Below, piece after piece: positions 17,121 through 24,643 of a DNA stretch of 36,554 nt. A program made the position numbers and the translations under genes. How positions within the stretch are numbered: the stretch's first letter is position 1; every line of letters begins with the position of its first letter. Under the pieces are notes generated by a model. That model did no database searches. It had not been told where the DNA came from and was given only the letters and a program-made list of their open reading frames with translations. Source of the stretch: Alloalcanivorax balearicus MACL04 (GTDB lineage: Bacteria; Pseudomonadota; Gammaproteobacteria; Pseudomonadales; Alcanivoracaceae); assembly GCF_025532145.1 (NCBI RefSeq), contig NZ_ARXS01000038.1:1-36554 (forward strand). Direction: 5' to 3'.

Positions 17121-18554
17121 ATGCCCTCCTTGCCTTCCCACACCGCCGCCGCCTCCACCCCGCCCGTGGGCGCCAGTCTGCGCGGTTGGCTGGATCATCT
17201 GCAAAAGAGCCAACGGCTGAGCGTGATCGAGCCCGGTACGGACTTGCGGTATCAGGTGGCGGCCATCGCCAACCGGCTCGATGGGCACGCCGCTTCCCTG
17301 TTTCAGCGTCCCGGCGGCCATGCCATTCCGGTGATTTCCGGTCTGCTGTCTCATCGTGACTGGATGGCCGAAGCCATGGGCGTGGCGCCTGCCCAGGTGT
17401 TGGCACGCTTCCAGGAGGCCAGTCTCAATCCGATTCCCTGGCGCGAGGTGGAAACGCCGGTCTGCCAGGAGGTAGTGCACCGAGAGGTGGATCTGAACGC
17501 CCAACTGCCGATTCCCACTCACAATGAACACGACAGCGGCCCCTACATCACCGCCGGCCTTTTGATCAGCCGTAATCCCCGTACCGGGGTGCAGAACGTC
17601 TCCATTCATCGTCTGCAGGTGAGCGGCGCCAATCGGCTCGGCGCCCTGCTGCTGCCACGCCATACTCTGGCTTACTTTCAGGAAACGGAGCAGGCTGGTG
17701 AGGACCTGGAGGTGGCGGTGGTAATCGGTAGCGACCCGCTGACGCTGATGGCGTCCCAGGCCATCGTACCGATCGATCATGACGAGTTGGAAATCGCCGG
17801 CGCCCTGCATGGCGAATCACTGCGGGTGGCGCAATGTGTCACCAACCGCATTCGCGTGCCTGCGGAAGCGGAAATCGTCATTGAAGGGCGCTTGCTGGCT
17901 CATACCCGCGAGGAGGAAGGTCCGTTCGGCGAATTCCCTCAGTATTACGGTGAACGTGCCGAGCGCCACGTCATCGAAGTAGATGCTATTACCCATCGCC
18001 GCGCCCCCATGTTCCATACCATTGTCGGCGGCGGCCTGGAGCACTTATTGCTCGGCGGCATTCCCCGCGAAGCCACCATGCTGGCGCACCTGCGCCGCAG
18101 CTTCCCGTCGGTACGTGATGTACATCTGGCGCACGGCGGTGTGTGCCGCTATCACCTGTACGTGCAGATCGACAAACGCTCCGAGGGGGAAGGCAAGAAC
18201 GTCATCCTCGGTGCACTCGGCGGCCACTACGACATCAAACACGTAGTGGTGGTGGACTCCGACGTGAATATCCATGACCCCAACGAAGTAGAATGGGCGG
18301 TGGCCACCCGTTTCCAGGCGGACCGCGATCTGGTGCTGATCCACGACAGCCAGGGCTCCAAGCTGGACCCTTCCACCCGCGACGGCATCGGCTCGAAGAT
18401 GGGATTCGACGCCACCGTGCCTGTGGATGCGCCAGCCATGCGGTTCAAGCGCATTCGCGTGCCCGGTGAGGAGGACGTGGATCTCACCGCCATCAGCGAA
18501 CCCGCCGGCGATGACTGGCAACAACGATTGATGCCTTCCAGCCAGCCCCGGTAG
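17121..18554 (+). CDS. hmfF: UbiD-family prenyl-FMN decarboxylase, probable 2,5-furandicarboxylate decarboxylase
   Basis: This 477-aa UbiD-family (de)carboxylase uses prenylated FMN to decarboxylate an aromatic or unsaturated acid. The catalytic triad is visible: Arg164 (SIHRLQV), Glu266 and Glu271 (EGPFGE), matching Arg173-Glu277-Glu282 of fungal Fdc1 in spacing. A His308/Arg316 pair eight residues apart (GLEH...PREA) fits the His/Arg pair that, as I recall, contacts the furan dicarboxylate in characterised HmfF. This is a family recollection and I did not align it here. The cofactor enzyme UbiX is encoded in the same operon. Downstream furoyl-CoA enzymes at 570-7246 would use the product 2-furoate. 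Another heteroaromatic decarboxylase role is possible. Confidence 0.75.
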   Translation: MPSLPSHTAAASTPPVGASLRGWLDHLQKSQRLSVIEPGTDLRYQVAAIANRLDGHAASLFQRPGGHAIPVISGLLSHRDWMAEAMGVAPAQVLARFQEASLNPIPWREVETPVCQEVVHREVDLNAQLPIPTHNEHDSGPYITAGLLISRNPRTGVQNVSIHRLQVSGANRLGALLLPRHTLAYFQETEQAGEDLEVAVVIGSDPLTLMASQAIVPIDHDELEIAGALHGESLRVAQCVTNRIRVPAEAEIVIEGRLLAHTREEEGPFGEFPQYYGERAERHVIEVDAITHRRAPMFHTIVGGGLEHLLLGGIPREATMLAHLRRSFPSVRDVHLAHGGVCRYHLYVQIDKRSEGEGKNVILGALGGHYDIKHVVVVDSDVNIHDPNEVEWAVATRFQADRDLVLIHDSQGSKLDPSTRDGIGSKMGFDATVPVDAPAMRFKRIRVPGEEDVDLTAISEPAGDDWQQRLMPSSQPR

Positions 18555-18615
18555 CCATCCCCCCACTCGCGGCGGTGGCAGCCCTTTTACCACACCGGCA
18601 AAGGAGAATAACAAG

Positions 18616-20058
18616 ATGCAGGCACGGCATTTCATTAACGGCGAATGGCTGCACGGTGAAGGCTGGGTGGACAGCCTGGACCCGGCCACCGGCGAAGTGC
18701 TCGGCGCCTTTGCCGAAGGCGGTGAGCAGCAGGCCCGGGCAGCGGTGGACGCCGCTTCCCTGGCGTTCAACACGCCACAATGGGCGCAAAATCCGCGCCT
18801 GCGCCAACAGGTCATGCTGGCCTGGGCGGCAGCCCTGGAACCGCGGCGCGAAAAACTGGCTCATCTGTTGACCCGCGAAAACGGCAAGCCGCTGGCCCAG
18901 TCCCAGGGCGAAGTCGGCGGCGCCCTTTCGGAGATTCTGTATTACGCCGGCCTCACCCGGCACACTCCGGGAGCGGCCATGGAAGTGGCCCCCGGCGAAT
19001 TCTCCACGATGTTTCGCGAACCCGCCGGCGTGGCCGGTCTGATCATCCCCTGGAACGCACCGGGCGTATTATTGATCCGCGCTCTGGCTCCGGCGCTTGC
19101 CGCTGGCTGCGCCACCGTGGTCAAACCGGCACCGCAGACCGCCCTGTTCAATGCCGCCGTGATGGCTCCACTGCTCGAACAGAAGGCGCTGCCGCCCGGG
19201 GTGGTCAACCTGTTCATGGAAAGCGGACACGCCGGCGCCGCCCATCTGGTCGCCAGCCCGAAAGTGGACGTGCTCAGTTTCACGGGCTCCACGGCCACCG
19301 GCACGCGTATCATGCAGGACGCCGCCCCCACCATGAAAAAACTGTCGCTGGAATTGGGCGGCAAATCCTGCTGCCTGGTGTTCGAGGACGCGGATATCGA
19401 CGCCATCGCACCGAAACTGGCAGCGGCGGCCACCATCATATCGGGCCAGCAGTGCACCGCCGCCCGCCGGGTGCTGGTGCAGGCCAGCCGCCTGGAGCAG
19501 ATGAAGGCCGCTTTGAGCGCGGCGCTGAAGGCGTTACCTCTGGGGCATGGGCTGGACGCCGCCACCCGCATTGGCCCGCTGATCGACCGGCATGCCCGGG
19601 ATCAGGTTGGTGCGCGTATCCAAGAGGCCCAGGACAGCTGCGATCAGGTGTTGCTGGCCGGCGGCATACCGGATGATGCCGGCCTGGCTGACGGTGCCTT
19701 CCTGACGCCCAGCCTGATTCATCACCGCGACAGCGGCGCTTTCTTCTGCCAGGAGGAAATCTTCGGGCCACTGCTGGTGCTGGAAGCCTTCGAGGACGAA
19801 GCGGACGCGGTGGCGCGCGCCAACCATACCGACTTCGGGCTGTCCGCCAGCGTCTGGACCAACCACGGGGCCCGCGCCCTGCGCGTAGCCCGGGCATTGC
19901 GAGATGGTACAGTATGGATCAACGACCACAACAAACTGTTTGCCGAAGCGGAAACCGGCGGCTATCGCAAAAGCGGCCTCGGGCGACTGCACGGCTATGA
20001 CGCCCTGCTGGACTTCACCGAACTCAAGCACGTGTACCAGAGTGTCGGGACGGTCTGA
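18616..20058 (+). CDS. NAD(P)+-dependent aldehyde dehydrogenase
   Basis: This 480-aa classical ALDH oxidises an aldehyde to its acid. IPWNAP carries Asn147, FTGST is the NAD-loop motif, LELGGKS carries the general base Glu246, and SGQQCTAA carries the nucleophile Cys280. A strong GGAG site precedes the ATG. It lies 61 bases after ubiD in the UbiD/UbiX operon, so a furan aldehyde (furfural, HMF derivative or formylfuroate) is a reasonable substrate. Succinate semialdehyde or benzaldehyde types cannot be excluded. No GMC-type HMF oxidase (HmfH) was found in the window. Confidence 0.85.
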   Translation: MQARHFINGEWLHGEGWVDSLDPATGEVLGAFAEGGEQQARAAVDAASLAFNTPQWAQNPRLRQQVMLAWAAALEPRREKLAHLLTRENGKPLAQSQGEVGGALSEILYYAGLTRHTPGAAMEVAPGEFSTMFREPAGVAGLIIPWNAPGVLLIRALAPALAAGCATVVKPAPQTALFNAAVMAPLLEQKALPPGVVNLFMESGHAGAAHLVASPKVDVLSFTGSTATGTRIMQDAAPTMKKLSLELGGKSCCLVFEDADIDAIAPKLAAAATIISGQQCTAARRVLVQASRLEQMKAALSAALKALPLGHGLDAATRIGPLIDRHARDQVGARIQEAQDSCDQVLLAGGIPDDAGLADGAFLTPSLIHHRDSGAFFCQEEIFGPLLVLEAFEDEADAVARANHTDFGLSASVWTNHGARALRVARALRDGTVWINDHNKLFAEAETGGYRKSGLGRLHGYDALLDFTELKHVYQSVGTV

Positions 20059-20079
20059 GCCGGCAAGAGCGAGGCCGCT

Positions 20080-21021
20080 ATGGAGCTACGCCAGCTGAAG
20101 TACTTTACCTGCCTCTACGAGGAAGGGTCGGTGACACGGGCCGCTCAGCGGCTCAACATCGTGCAGCCCGCCCTCTCCATGCAAATTTCAAAACTGGAGG
20201 AGGAACTCGGGCAGCCGTTGTTCGAGCGTACCTCCAAGGGCATGATCCCCACTGAAACCGGCGAGCAGGCGTACCGGTTGTTCATGCCGCTGCTCGGCCA
20301 GCTTCTGGAGGCACGGCAAACCCTCATTCACCGCAATGGGGAAATCAGCGGACGCATCCATGCGGGTCTTATCGCCTCGGCGGCCAATCAGGCCCTGGCC
20401 AGCACCCTGGCCTATTTCGTTGAGCATCACCCCAACGTGGAGCTACAAATCAGCTACGGCTACAGCCAGAATCTGATTGACCGGGTGCTCTCCGGGGATC
20501 TGGATTTCGCTGTTATCAACCAGAGTTTCCAGCAAGAACGTCTTACCCGCATCGACCTGGTGGACGAGGAGTTGCTGGTGGCTACCGGCGCCGCCAACCG
20601 GCTGCGAGTGCCGACGCCGGTACCGTTATTGGCGTTGAGCAAACTGAAACTGGTGCTGCCCTCGCGGCTGCATGGCCTGCGCATCGTTATCGACCATTCC
20701 ATGGCAACGCTGGGGCAGGAACTGACTCCGGCGCTGGAACTCGACGATCTCACCGTGATCGAGAGTTTTCTGCGCCGCAGCGACTACGTCAGCATACTGC
20801 CCGCCACGGTGCTGCGCCCGGGTCTGGAGGAAGGCGCCCTGCGCGCCTACCCGCTCGACAATCCGGGACTGACTCGCAGCATGGTGTGCGTGCACGATAA
20901 CCGCCACCCTCTGTCTCCGGCGGCGCGCCTGTTCGTCGACATTATCGGCAAAACCCTGGTGACCGGCCTCAACGCCATTCACTTCTATAAGGAGGGCGCC
21001 ATCGATCATGAACTGGACTGA
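20080..21021 (+). CDS. LysR-type transcriptional regulator
   Basis: This 313-aa protein has an N-terminal winged helix-turn-helix (residues about 1-60: MELRQLKYF, RAAQRLNIVQPALSMQISKLEEELG) and a periplasmic-binding-like effector domain from about 90. Family members typically sense a pathway intermediate. It is unusual in lying inside the operon, between the aldehyde dehydrogenase and ubiX, rather than divergent from it. Its end overlaps ubiX by 14 bases. It is the best candidate to bind the TGAT-N7-ATCAG palindromes. Confidence 0.88.
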   Translation: MELRQLKYFTCLYEEGSVTRAAQRLNIVQPALSMQISKLEEELGQPLFERTSKGMIPTETGEQAYRLFMPLLGQLLEARQTLIHRNGEISGRIHAGLIASAANQALASTLAYFVEHHPNVELQISYGYSQNLIDRVLSGDLDFAVINQSFQQERLTRIDLVDEELLVATGAANRLRVPTPVPLLALSKLKLVLPSRLHGLRIVIDHSMATLGQELTPALELDDLTVIESFLRRSDYVSILPATVLRPGLEEGALRAYPLDNPGLTRSMVCVHDNRHPLSPAARLFVDIIGKTLVTGLNAIHFYKEGAIDHELD

Positions 21022-21625
21022 TTCCCGATCACAACGTTTGATCATCGCCATCTCCGGGGCCTCCGGGGCCATCTATGGTGTGCGTCTGCTCGAACTGCTG
21101 CGCGACACGCCGCTTGAAACCCATCTGGTGGTTAGCAAATCCGCGCTTATTACCGTGGCGCACGAAACCGGTTTATCCTGGTCGGAGCTCAAGAATATGG
21201 CCTCCGTTCACTACGCCAATCAAGACATTGGCGCCGCCATCGCCAGCGGCTCGTTCAAGACCATGGGCATGATCGTGGCCCCTTGCTCCATACGTTCCAT
21301 GTCCGAAATCGCCAGCGGTGTCACTTCCACCTTGCTGACTCGCGCGGCCGATGTGATTCTCAAGGAACGACGGCGGTTGGCTCTGATGGTCCGGGAAACG
21401 CCGCTGCATCGTAACCACCTGCGCACCATGATGGAGTTGGCGGAACTGGGCGCGATCATTACACCGCCGGTACCGGCTTTCTACGCCCGCCCGACCTCCC
21501 TCAACGAAATGGTGGATCACAGTCTGGGACGTGTCCTGGACTTGTTCGACATCGAACTGGGTGTGGTCCGTCGCTGGCGGGAAGACACCGCCGCGGACTC
21601 GGATCAGAACCATGCAACATCTTGA
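21008..21625 (+). CDS. hmfG: UbiX-family flavin prenyltransferase
   Basis: This 205-aa protein transfers a dimethylallyl group to FMN to make prenyl-FMN for UbiD. SGASGAIYG at 16-24 is the FMN-binding start, A91-P92-C93-S94 is the conserved mid motif, and LMVRETPLHRNHL near the C-terminus carries the charged residues of the prenyl site. The ATG at 21008 lies in the end of the LysR gene. GGAGG sits 12 bases upstream, slightly far. Being in the operon with a UbiD gene supports a dedicated cofactor supplier (HmfG) rather than the ubiquinone-pathway copy. Confidence 0.88.
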   Translation: MNWTDSRSQRLIIAISGASGAIYGVRLLELLRDTPLETHLVVSKSALITVAHETGLSWSELKNMASVHYANQDIGAAIASGSFKTMGMIVAPCSIRSMSEIASGVTSTLLTRAADVILKERRRLALMVRETPLHRNHLRTMMELAELGAIITPPVPAFYARPTSLNEMVDHSLGRVLDLFDIELGVVRRWREDTAADSDQNHATS

Positions 21626-22577
21626 TCTGCAGGTTATAGAGCAGGCTCTGCAATGGTCCCGGGCCGGTCACGAAGTCTGGTTGTGCACGGTGCTCTCCAC
21701 CTTCGGCTCCGCGCCACGCCCCCCCGGAGCCATGCTGGTGGCGCGTGCCGACGGAGCCTGTGCGGGTTCCCTGTCCGGCGGTTGCGTGGAGGAAGAGTTT
21801 CTGAACAGCCTCTGCCAGGGTGCCTTTCGCGACACCGTGAGCATCATTCGCTACGGTGACAACGACGACGAGCGGCGCCGTTTCCGTCTGCCCTGCGACG
21901 GTATTCTTCAGGTCCTTATAGAACACCGTCCTCCCAGCCAGGACTGGTTCTCCCACTTGGAGGCCCTGGTGGCCACCCTGCGCGGTCAACGCCGCCAGGT
22001 GCGTTGCGTGGATCTCACCACCGGCGCGCTCACCTTGCGTCCCGACCAGGGTGGCGAGGCGGCTCAGGTAAAGGACGAGCAGGTGGAGATCCGGATCGGC
22101 CCGGTATTACGGCTATTGCTGGCGGGGGTCTCCCCGGTGGCCCGGATCTGTGCCAGCTTTGCCCGCGAGCTGGGCTGCGAAATCATTGCCTGCGATCCTC
22201 GTGAAGAAGCACAAGGCGTGCTGATCGACGGCATCGACGTGCAACCCATCCTCCCTTCCCTCTATATCGCCTCCGGCGGCTGTCACGAAACCACCGCCGT
22301 GGTGGCCCTGACCCACGATCCGAGGATCGACGATCTGGCTCTGATGGAGGCGGTACGGACACCGGCATTCTATATTGGCGTGATGGGTTCGGTACGAACG
22401 TCCGCGAAAAGAGCGGAACGTCTGAAACGGGTAGCCGGACTAAGCGACGCGGAAATCCAACGCATTCATATGCCCATTGGCCTTGGCCTGGGCAGCAAAA
22501 CGCCGGCGGAGATTGCTCTGGCGGTGGTGGCTGATGTGCTACGCGTCTACCGGGGGAAAGCCAGAGATGAACTCTAG
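21612..22577 (+). CDS. xdhC: XdhC/CoxI-family molybdenum cofactor insertion chaperone
   Basis: This 321-aa XdhC-type protein binds the molybdenum cofactor, aids its maturation and loads it into hydroxylases of the xanthine dehydrogenase family. The N-terminal XdhC_CoxI domain has STFGSAPRPPGAMLV (about 29-43) and GSLSGGCVEEE (52-62). The C-terminal Rossmann domain has YIGVMGSVRTSAKR and IGLGLGSKTPAEIA. The start ATG at 21612 is inside ubiX (14-base overlap). It presumably serves HmfABC, tying this operon to the one at 570. A frame extension to 21531 is a shadow. Confidence 0.88.
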   Translation: MQHLDLQVIEQALQWSRAGHEVWLCTVLSTFGSAPRPPGAMLVARADGACAGSLSGGCVEEEFLNSLCQGAFRDTVSIIRYGDNDDERRRFRLPCDGILQVLIEHRPPSQDWFSHLEALVATLRGQRRQVRCVDLTTGALTLRPDQGGEAAQVKDEQVEIRIGPVLRLLLAGVSPVARICASFARELGCEIIACDPREEAQGVLIDGIDVQPILPSLYIASGGCHETTAVVALTHDPRIDDLALMEAVRTPAFYIGVMGSVRTSAKRAERLKRVAGLSDAEIQRIHMPIGLGLGSKTPAEIALAVVADVLRVYRGKARDEL

Positions 22578-22731
22578 CGCAGCTCCTATCATCGCCCGCA
22601 ATCCAGGGGCTCGCCTTCTGATCAATGTGAACGATTCAGGCGTTCATCTCGATATCGATACCCCCGATGACCTGCGTTTCATTCCCCCCACTCCATTGCA
22701 TTCAACCACGAATCGACCTGGAGGAAGTTAG
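22567..22731 (+). pseudogene. C-terminal remnant of a MobA/MocA-like nucleotidyltransferase
   Basis: This is a 54-codon frame with a purine-rich site in front and an ATG inside the end of xdhC. The stretch NPGARLL, then VHLDIDTPDDL, matches the extreme C-terminus of MobA-like NTP transferases such as MocA, where GARxLL and DIDTPEDL are conserved. About the first 140 residues, including the nucleotide-binding LAAGxSxRMG motif, are missing. The gene therefore looks like a deletion remnant placed where mocA would be expected, next to xdhC. Whether the short peptide is made is unknown. Confidence 0.7.
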
Positions 22732-22733
22732 CA

Positions 22734-23588
22734 ATGTCCATTGCCCGACGCGTATTCCACGGTTTGTTCGGCCGCATTGCCTTGCTCGATATGGACCGCC
22801 CGCTGACCACGCATTCCCACCATGAGTGCCATGTACTTGTGAAGGTGTCCGGCGCGGACACTTATTTCAACGTCGACGGTCACCGGGTACCACTCACCGA
22901 TCGGAGCGCGGTATTGGTGAATGCTTGGCAACCCCATTTCTACGATCACCAGCCGAACACCCCCAACACTCAAATCCTGGCGCTCTACATTGAGCCCACC
23001 TGGCTCACCAATATCCAGAAATCGCTGGCCCTTTGTGCCCACCCGGGCTTTTTCTCACGGCCACATATCGCATTGAGCAGTACACATCGACGCCTGGCCG
23101 ACTGCCTGATTGCCGAATGCTACTCTTCTGATTTGGTACTCAGAGAACACATCGAGTCCCTCCTGTTCGACTTCCTGATCGCCTTGATCGAGGATCACTC
23201 CCAATGGCACGAACTGAAAAGGCAGGTCTGTATGCCGCGGTACCGTTTTCAGGACGCCCGCATCCGCCGTGCCTGTGCCTATCTGCAAAGCCACTTCAAC
23301 GACCCTCAATGCCTGGCGAACGCAGCTCACACCGCCGATCTGTCGCGGGCACATTTCTTCATGCTATTCCGCCATGATACCGGCATGTCGCCAATGCTGA
23401 TGCTGAATGACATACGTATGCGCCACGCTTTCCGCTGGCTGGAACATGAGCGCGCCGGCACATTATGCCAGTTGGCGGAAACCCTTGGCTTTTCCGAACA
23501 AGGCCATTTTACCCGCTTCTTTCAACAACATATCGGTGCGGCTCCCAGCCAGTATCGCCGGGTGATCGATAGTTACTCGTCGGTCTGA
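22734..23588 (+). CDS. AraC-family transcriptional regulator
   Basis: This 284-aa protein has an N-terminal cupin-like sensing domain (HSHHECHVLVKVSG near residue 26) and a C-terminal double helix-turn-helix (about 185-280; LSRAHFFMLFRHDTGMSP and LAETLGFSEQGHFTRFFQQHIGAAPSQYR). GGAGG precedes the ATG. It is the last gene of the plus-strand operon, and its stop region overlaps the convergent ybaN gene by 16 bases. AraC-type regulators accompany other furoate clusters such as psf of Pseudomonas putida Fu1, as I recall, so a role in this pathway is plausible. Confidence 0.87.
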   Translation: MSIARRVFHGLFGRIALLDMDRPLTTHSHHECHVLVKVSGADTYFNVDGHRVPLTDRSAVLVNAWQPHFYDHQPNTPNTQILALYIEPTWLTNIQKSLALCAHPGFFSRPHIALSSTHRRLADCLIAECYSSDLVLREHIESLLFDFLIALIEDHSQWHELKRQVCMPRYRFQDARIRRACAYLQSHFNDPQCLANAAHTADLSRAHFFMLFRHDTGMSPMLMLNDIRMRHAFRWLEHERAGTLCQLAETLGFSEQGHFTRFFQQHIGAAPSQYRRVIDSYSSV

Positions 23589-23953
23589 TACTCCGCCTCC
23601 CGCTCCGGTCGCCGCCACAACCACAGCAGCACCACCGCCATGGTCAGCGGCAGCAGGCCCTTGGCCCAGTGCGGCAGCGAGGAGATCAGAATCAATATCA
23701 CACCAATGGACATACTCAGGGTCGCCATCCACTTGGCGTGACGGGAGATTGCGCCGTATTCGCGCCAGCGGCGGATCGGCGGCCCGAAACGGGGATGGGC
23801 CAGCAGCCACCGTTCCAGGGCCGGCCAGCCGCGCCCGGCGGCCCAGGCCGACAACAGCAGGAACTCCACCGTCGGCAATCCGGGCAGTATTACCCCCAGC
23901 ATGGCGGTGGCCAGCGCCAGTAACGCCAGCGCCCGCCATAGCAGAATGCGCAT
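23573..23953 (-). CDS. ybaN: YbaN family (DUF454) inner-membrane protein
   Basis: This 126-aa protein has three to four hydrophobic segments and the DUF454 pattern LGVILPGLPTVEFLLLSAWAAGR near the N-terminus, like E. coli YbaN. Function is not established. The ATG at 23953 aligns with the YbaN start. A GTG at 23962 that overlaps the hemO stop (GTGA) is an alternative. As the last gene of the haem operon it may have a membrane role in haem or iron handling, which is inference. It overlaps the convergent araC end. Confidence 0.82.
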   Translation of the reverse strand: MRILLWRALALLALATAMLGVILPGLPTVEFLLLSAWAAGRGWPALERWLLAHPRFGPPIRRWREYGAISRHAKWMATLSMSIGVILILISSLPHWAKGLLPLTMAVVLLWLWRRPEREAEYQTDE

Positions 23954-23958
23954 GCTGT

Positions 23959-24588
23959 TCACGCCGGGCGCGGCAAATCCGCCATCAGTTCTTCCACCGC
24001 CGAATTGACAAAGGCGAAGGCATCCCGCGCACCACGCACCGCTTGTGCTTTGTCCTCTTCCGTGAACGCCAGCGCATCCAGTTGCGCCTTGAAGCGCTTC
24101 CAGTGCAGGCCGCGCCCGTCCGGATGGCCAGCCAGGTGCCGGGCGCCATGGCTTTCGCTCAGTCCCAGCTTGTCCCGCGCCAGTTTGAACAGGAAAGCCG
24201 CGCCCAGGTTGGAACCTTCATTGGTGTATAACCAACCCACCGCCGCCGGCATGCCCGTGATCAAGGCGGTGGTACCCGCCAGGCGATCGAAGGACAGATC
24301 GGAATCGCTCACGTTCAGATCACGGCAATCCGCTTCCACTTCCGGCAAGCGCGACCGTGCCGCCAGGCCGGGGAACAGCTTCTGCAGTTCCTCCGCCTGA
24401 TATAGCGGCGCGGTGGCACATTGCAGCCGCAACTGCATGCGCAGGAAGCGGCGATAGCTTTGTTCATCAGCGAACGGCGCGAAGCCGGACAAACGGTTAT
24501 CCAGGTTTTCATGGATCTCATGGGTGCCTTCCTTGAGACACAAGGACAGGGGTTTTTCCATAAGATCCACGGTGTCGGCCTGAGTCAT
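23959..24588 (-). CDS. hemO: Biliverdin-producing haem oxygenase
   Basis: This 209-aa cytoplasmic haem oxygenase of the bacterial HemO/PigA type opens the haem ring to release iron, CO and biliverdin. The N-terminal GTHEIHENLD carries the likely proximal ligand His26. GWLYTNEGSNLGAAFLFK is the distal-helix signature of this family. I chose the ATG at 24588 because it has AGGA 6-7 bases upstream. The frame continues to a TTG at 24612 without a site. It lies 55 bases after hasF and just before ybaN, completing the operon from haem capture to degradation. Confidence 0.88.
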   Translation of the reverse strand: MTQADTVDLMEKPLSLCLKEGTHEIHENLDNRLSGFAPFADEQSYRRFLRMQLRLQCATAPLYQAEELQKLFPGLAARSRLPEVEADCRDLNVSDSDLSFDRLAGTTALITGMPAAVGWLYTNEGSNLGAAFLFKLARDKLGLSESHGARHLAGHPDGRGLHWKRFKAQLDALAFTEEDKAQAVRGARDAFAFVNSAVEELMADLPRPA

Positions 24589-24643
24589 GGTGATTCCTAT
24601 ATGCGATGCCAATGGGGGATGCCGATAAAGAGGCTTGTATAAG

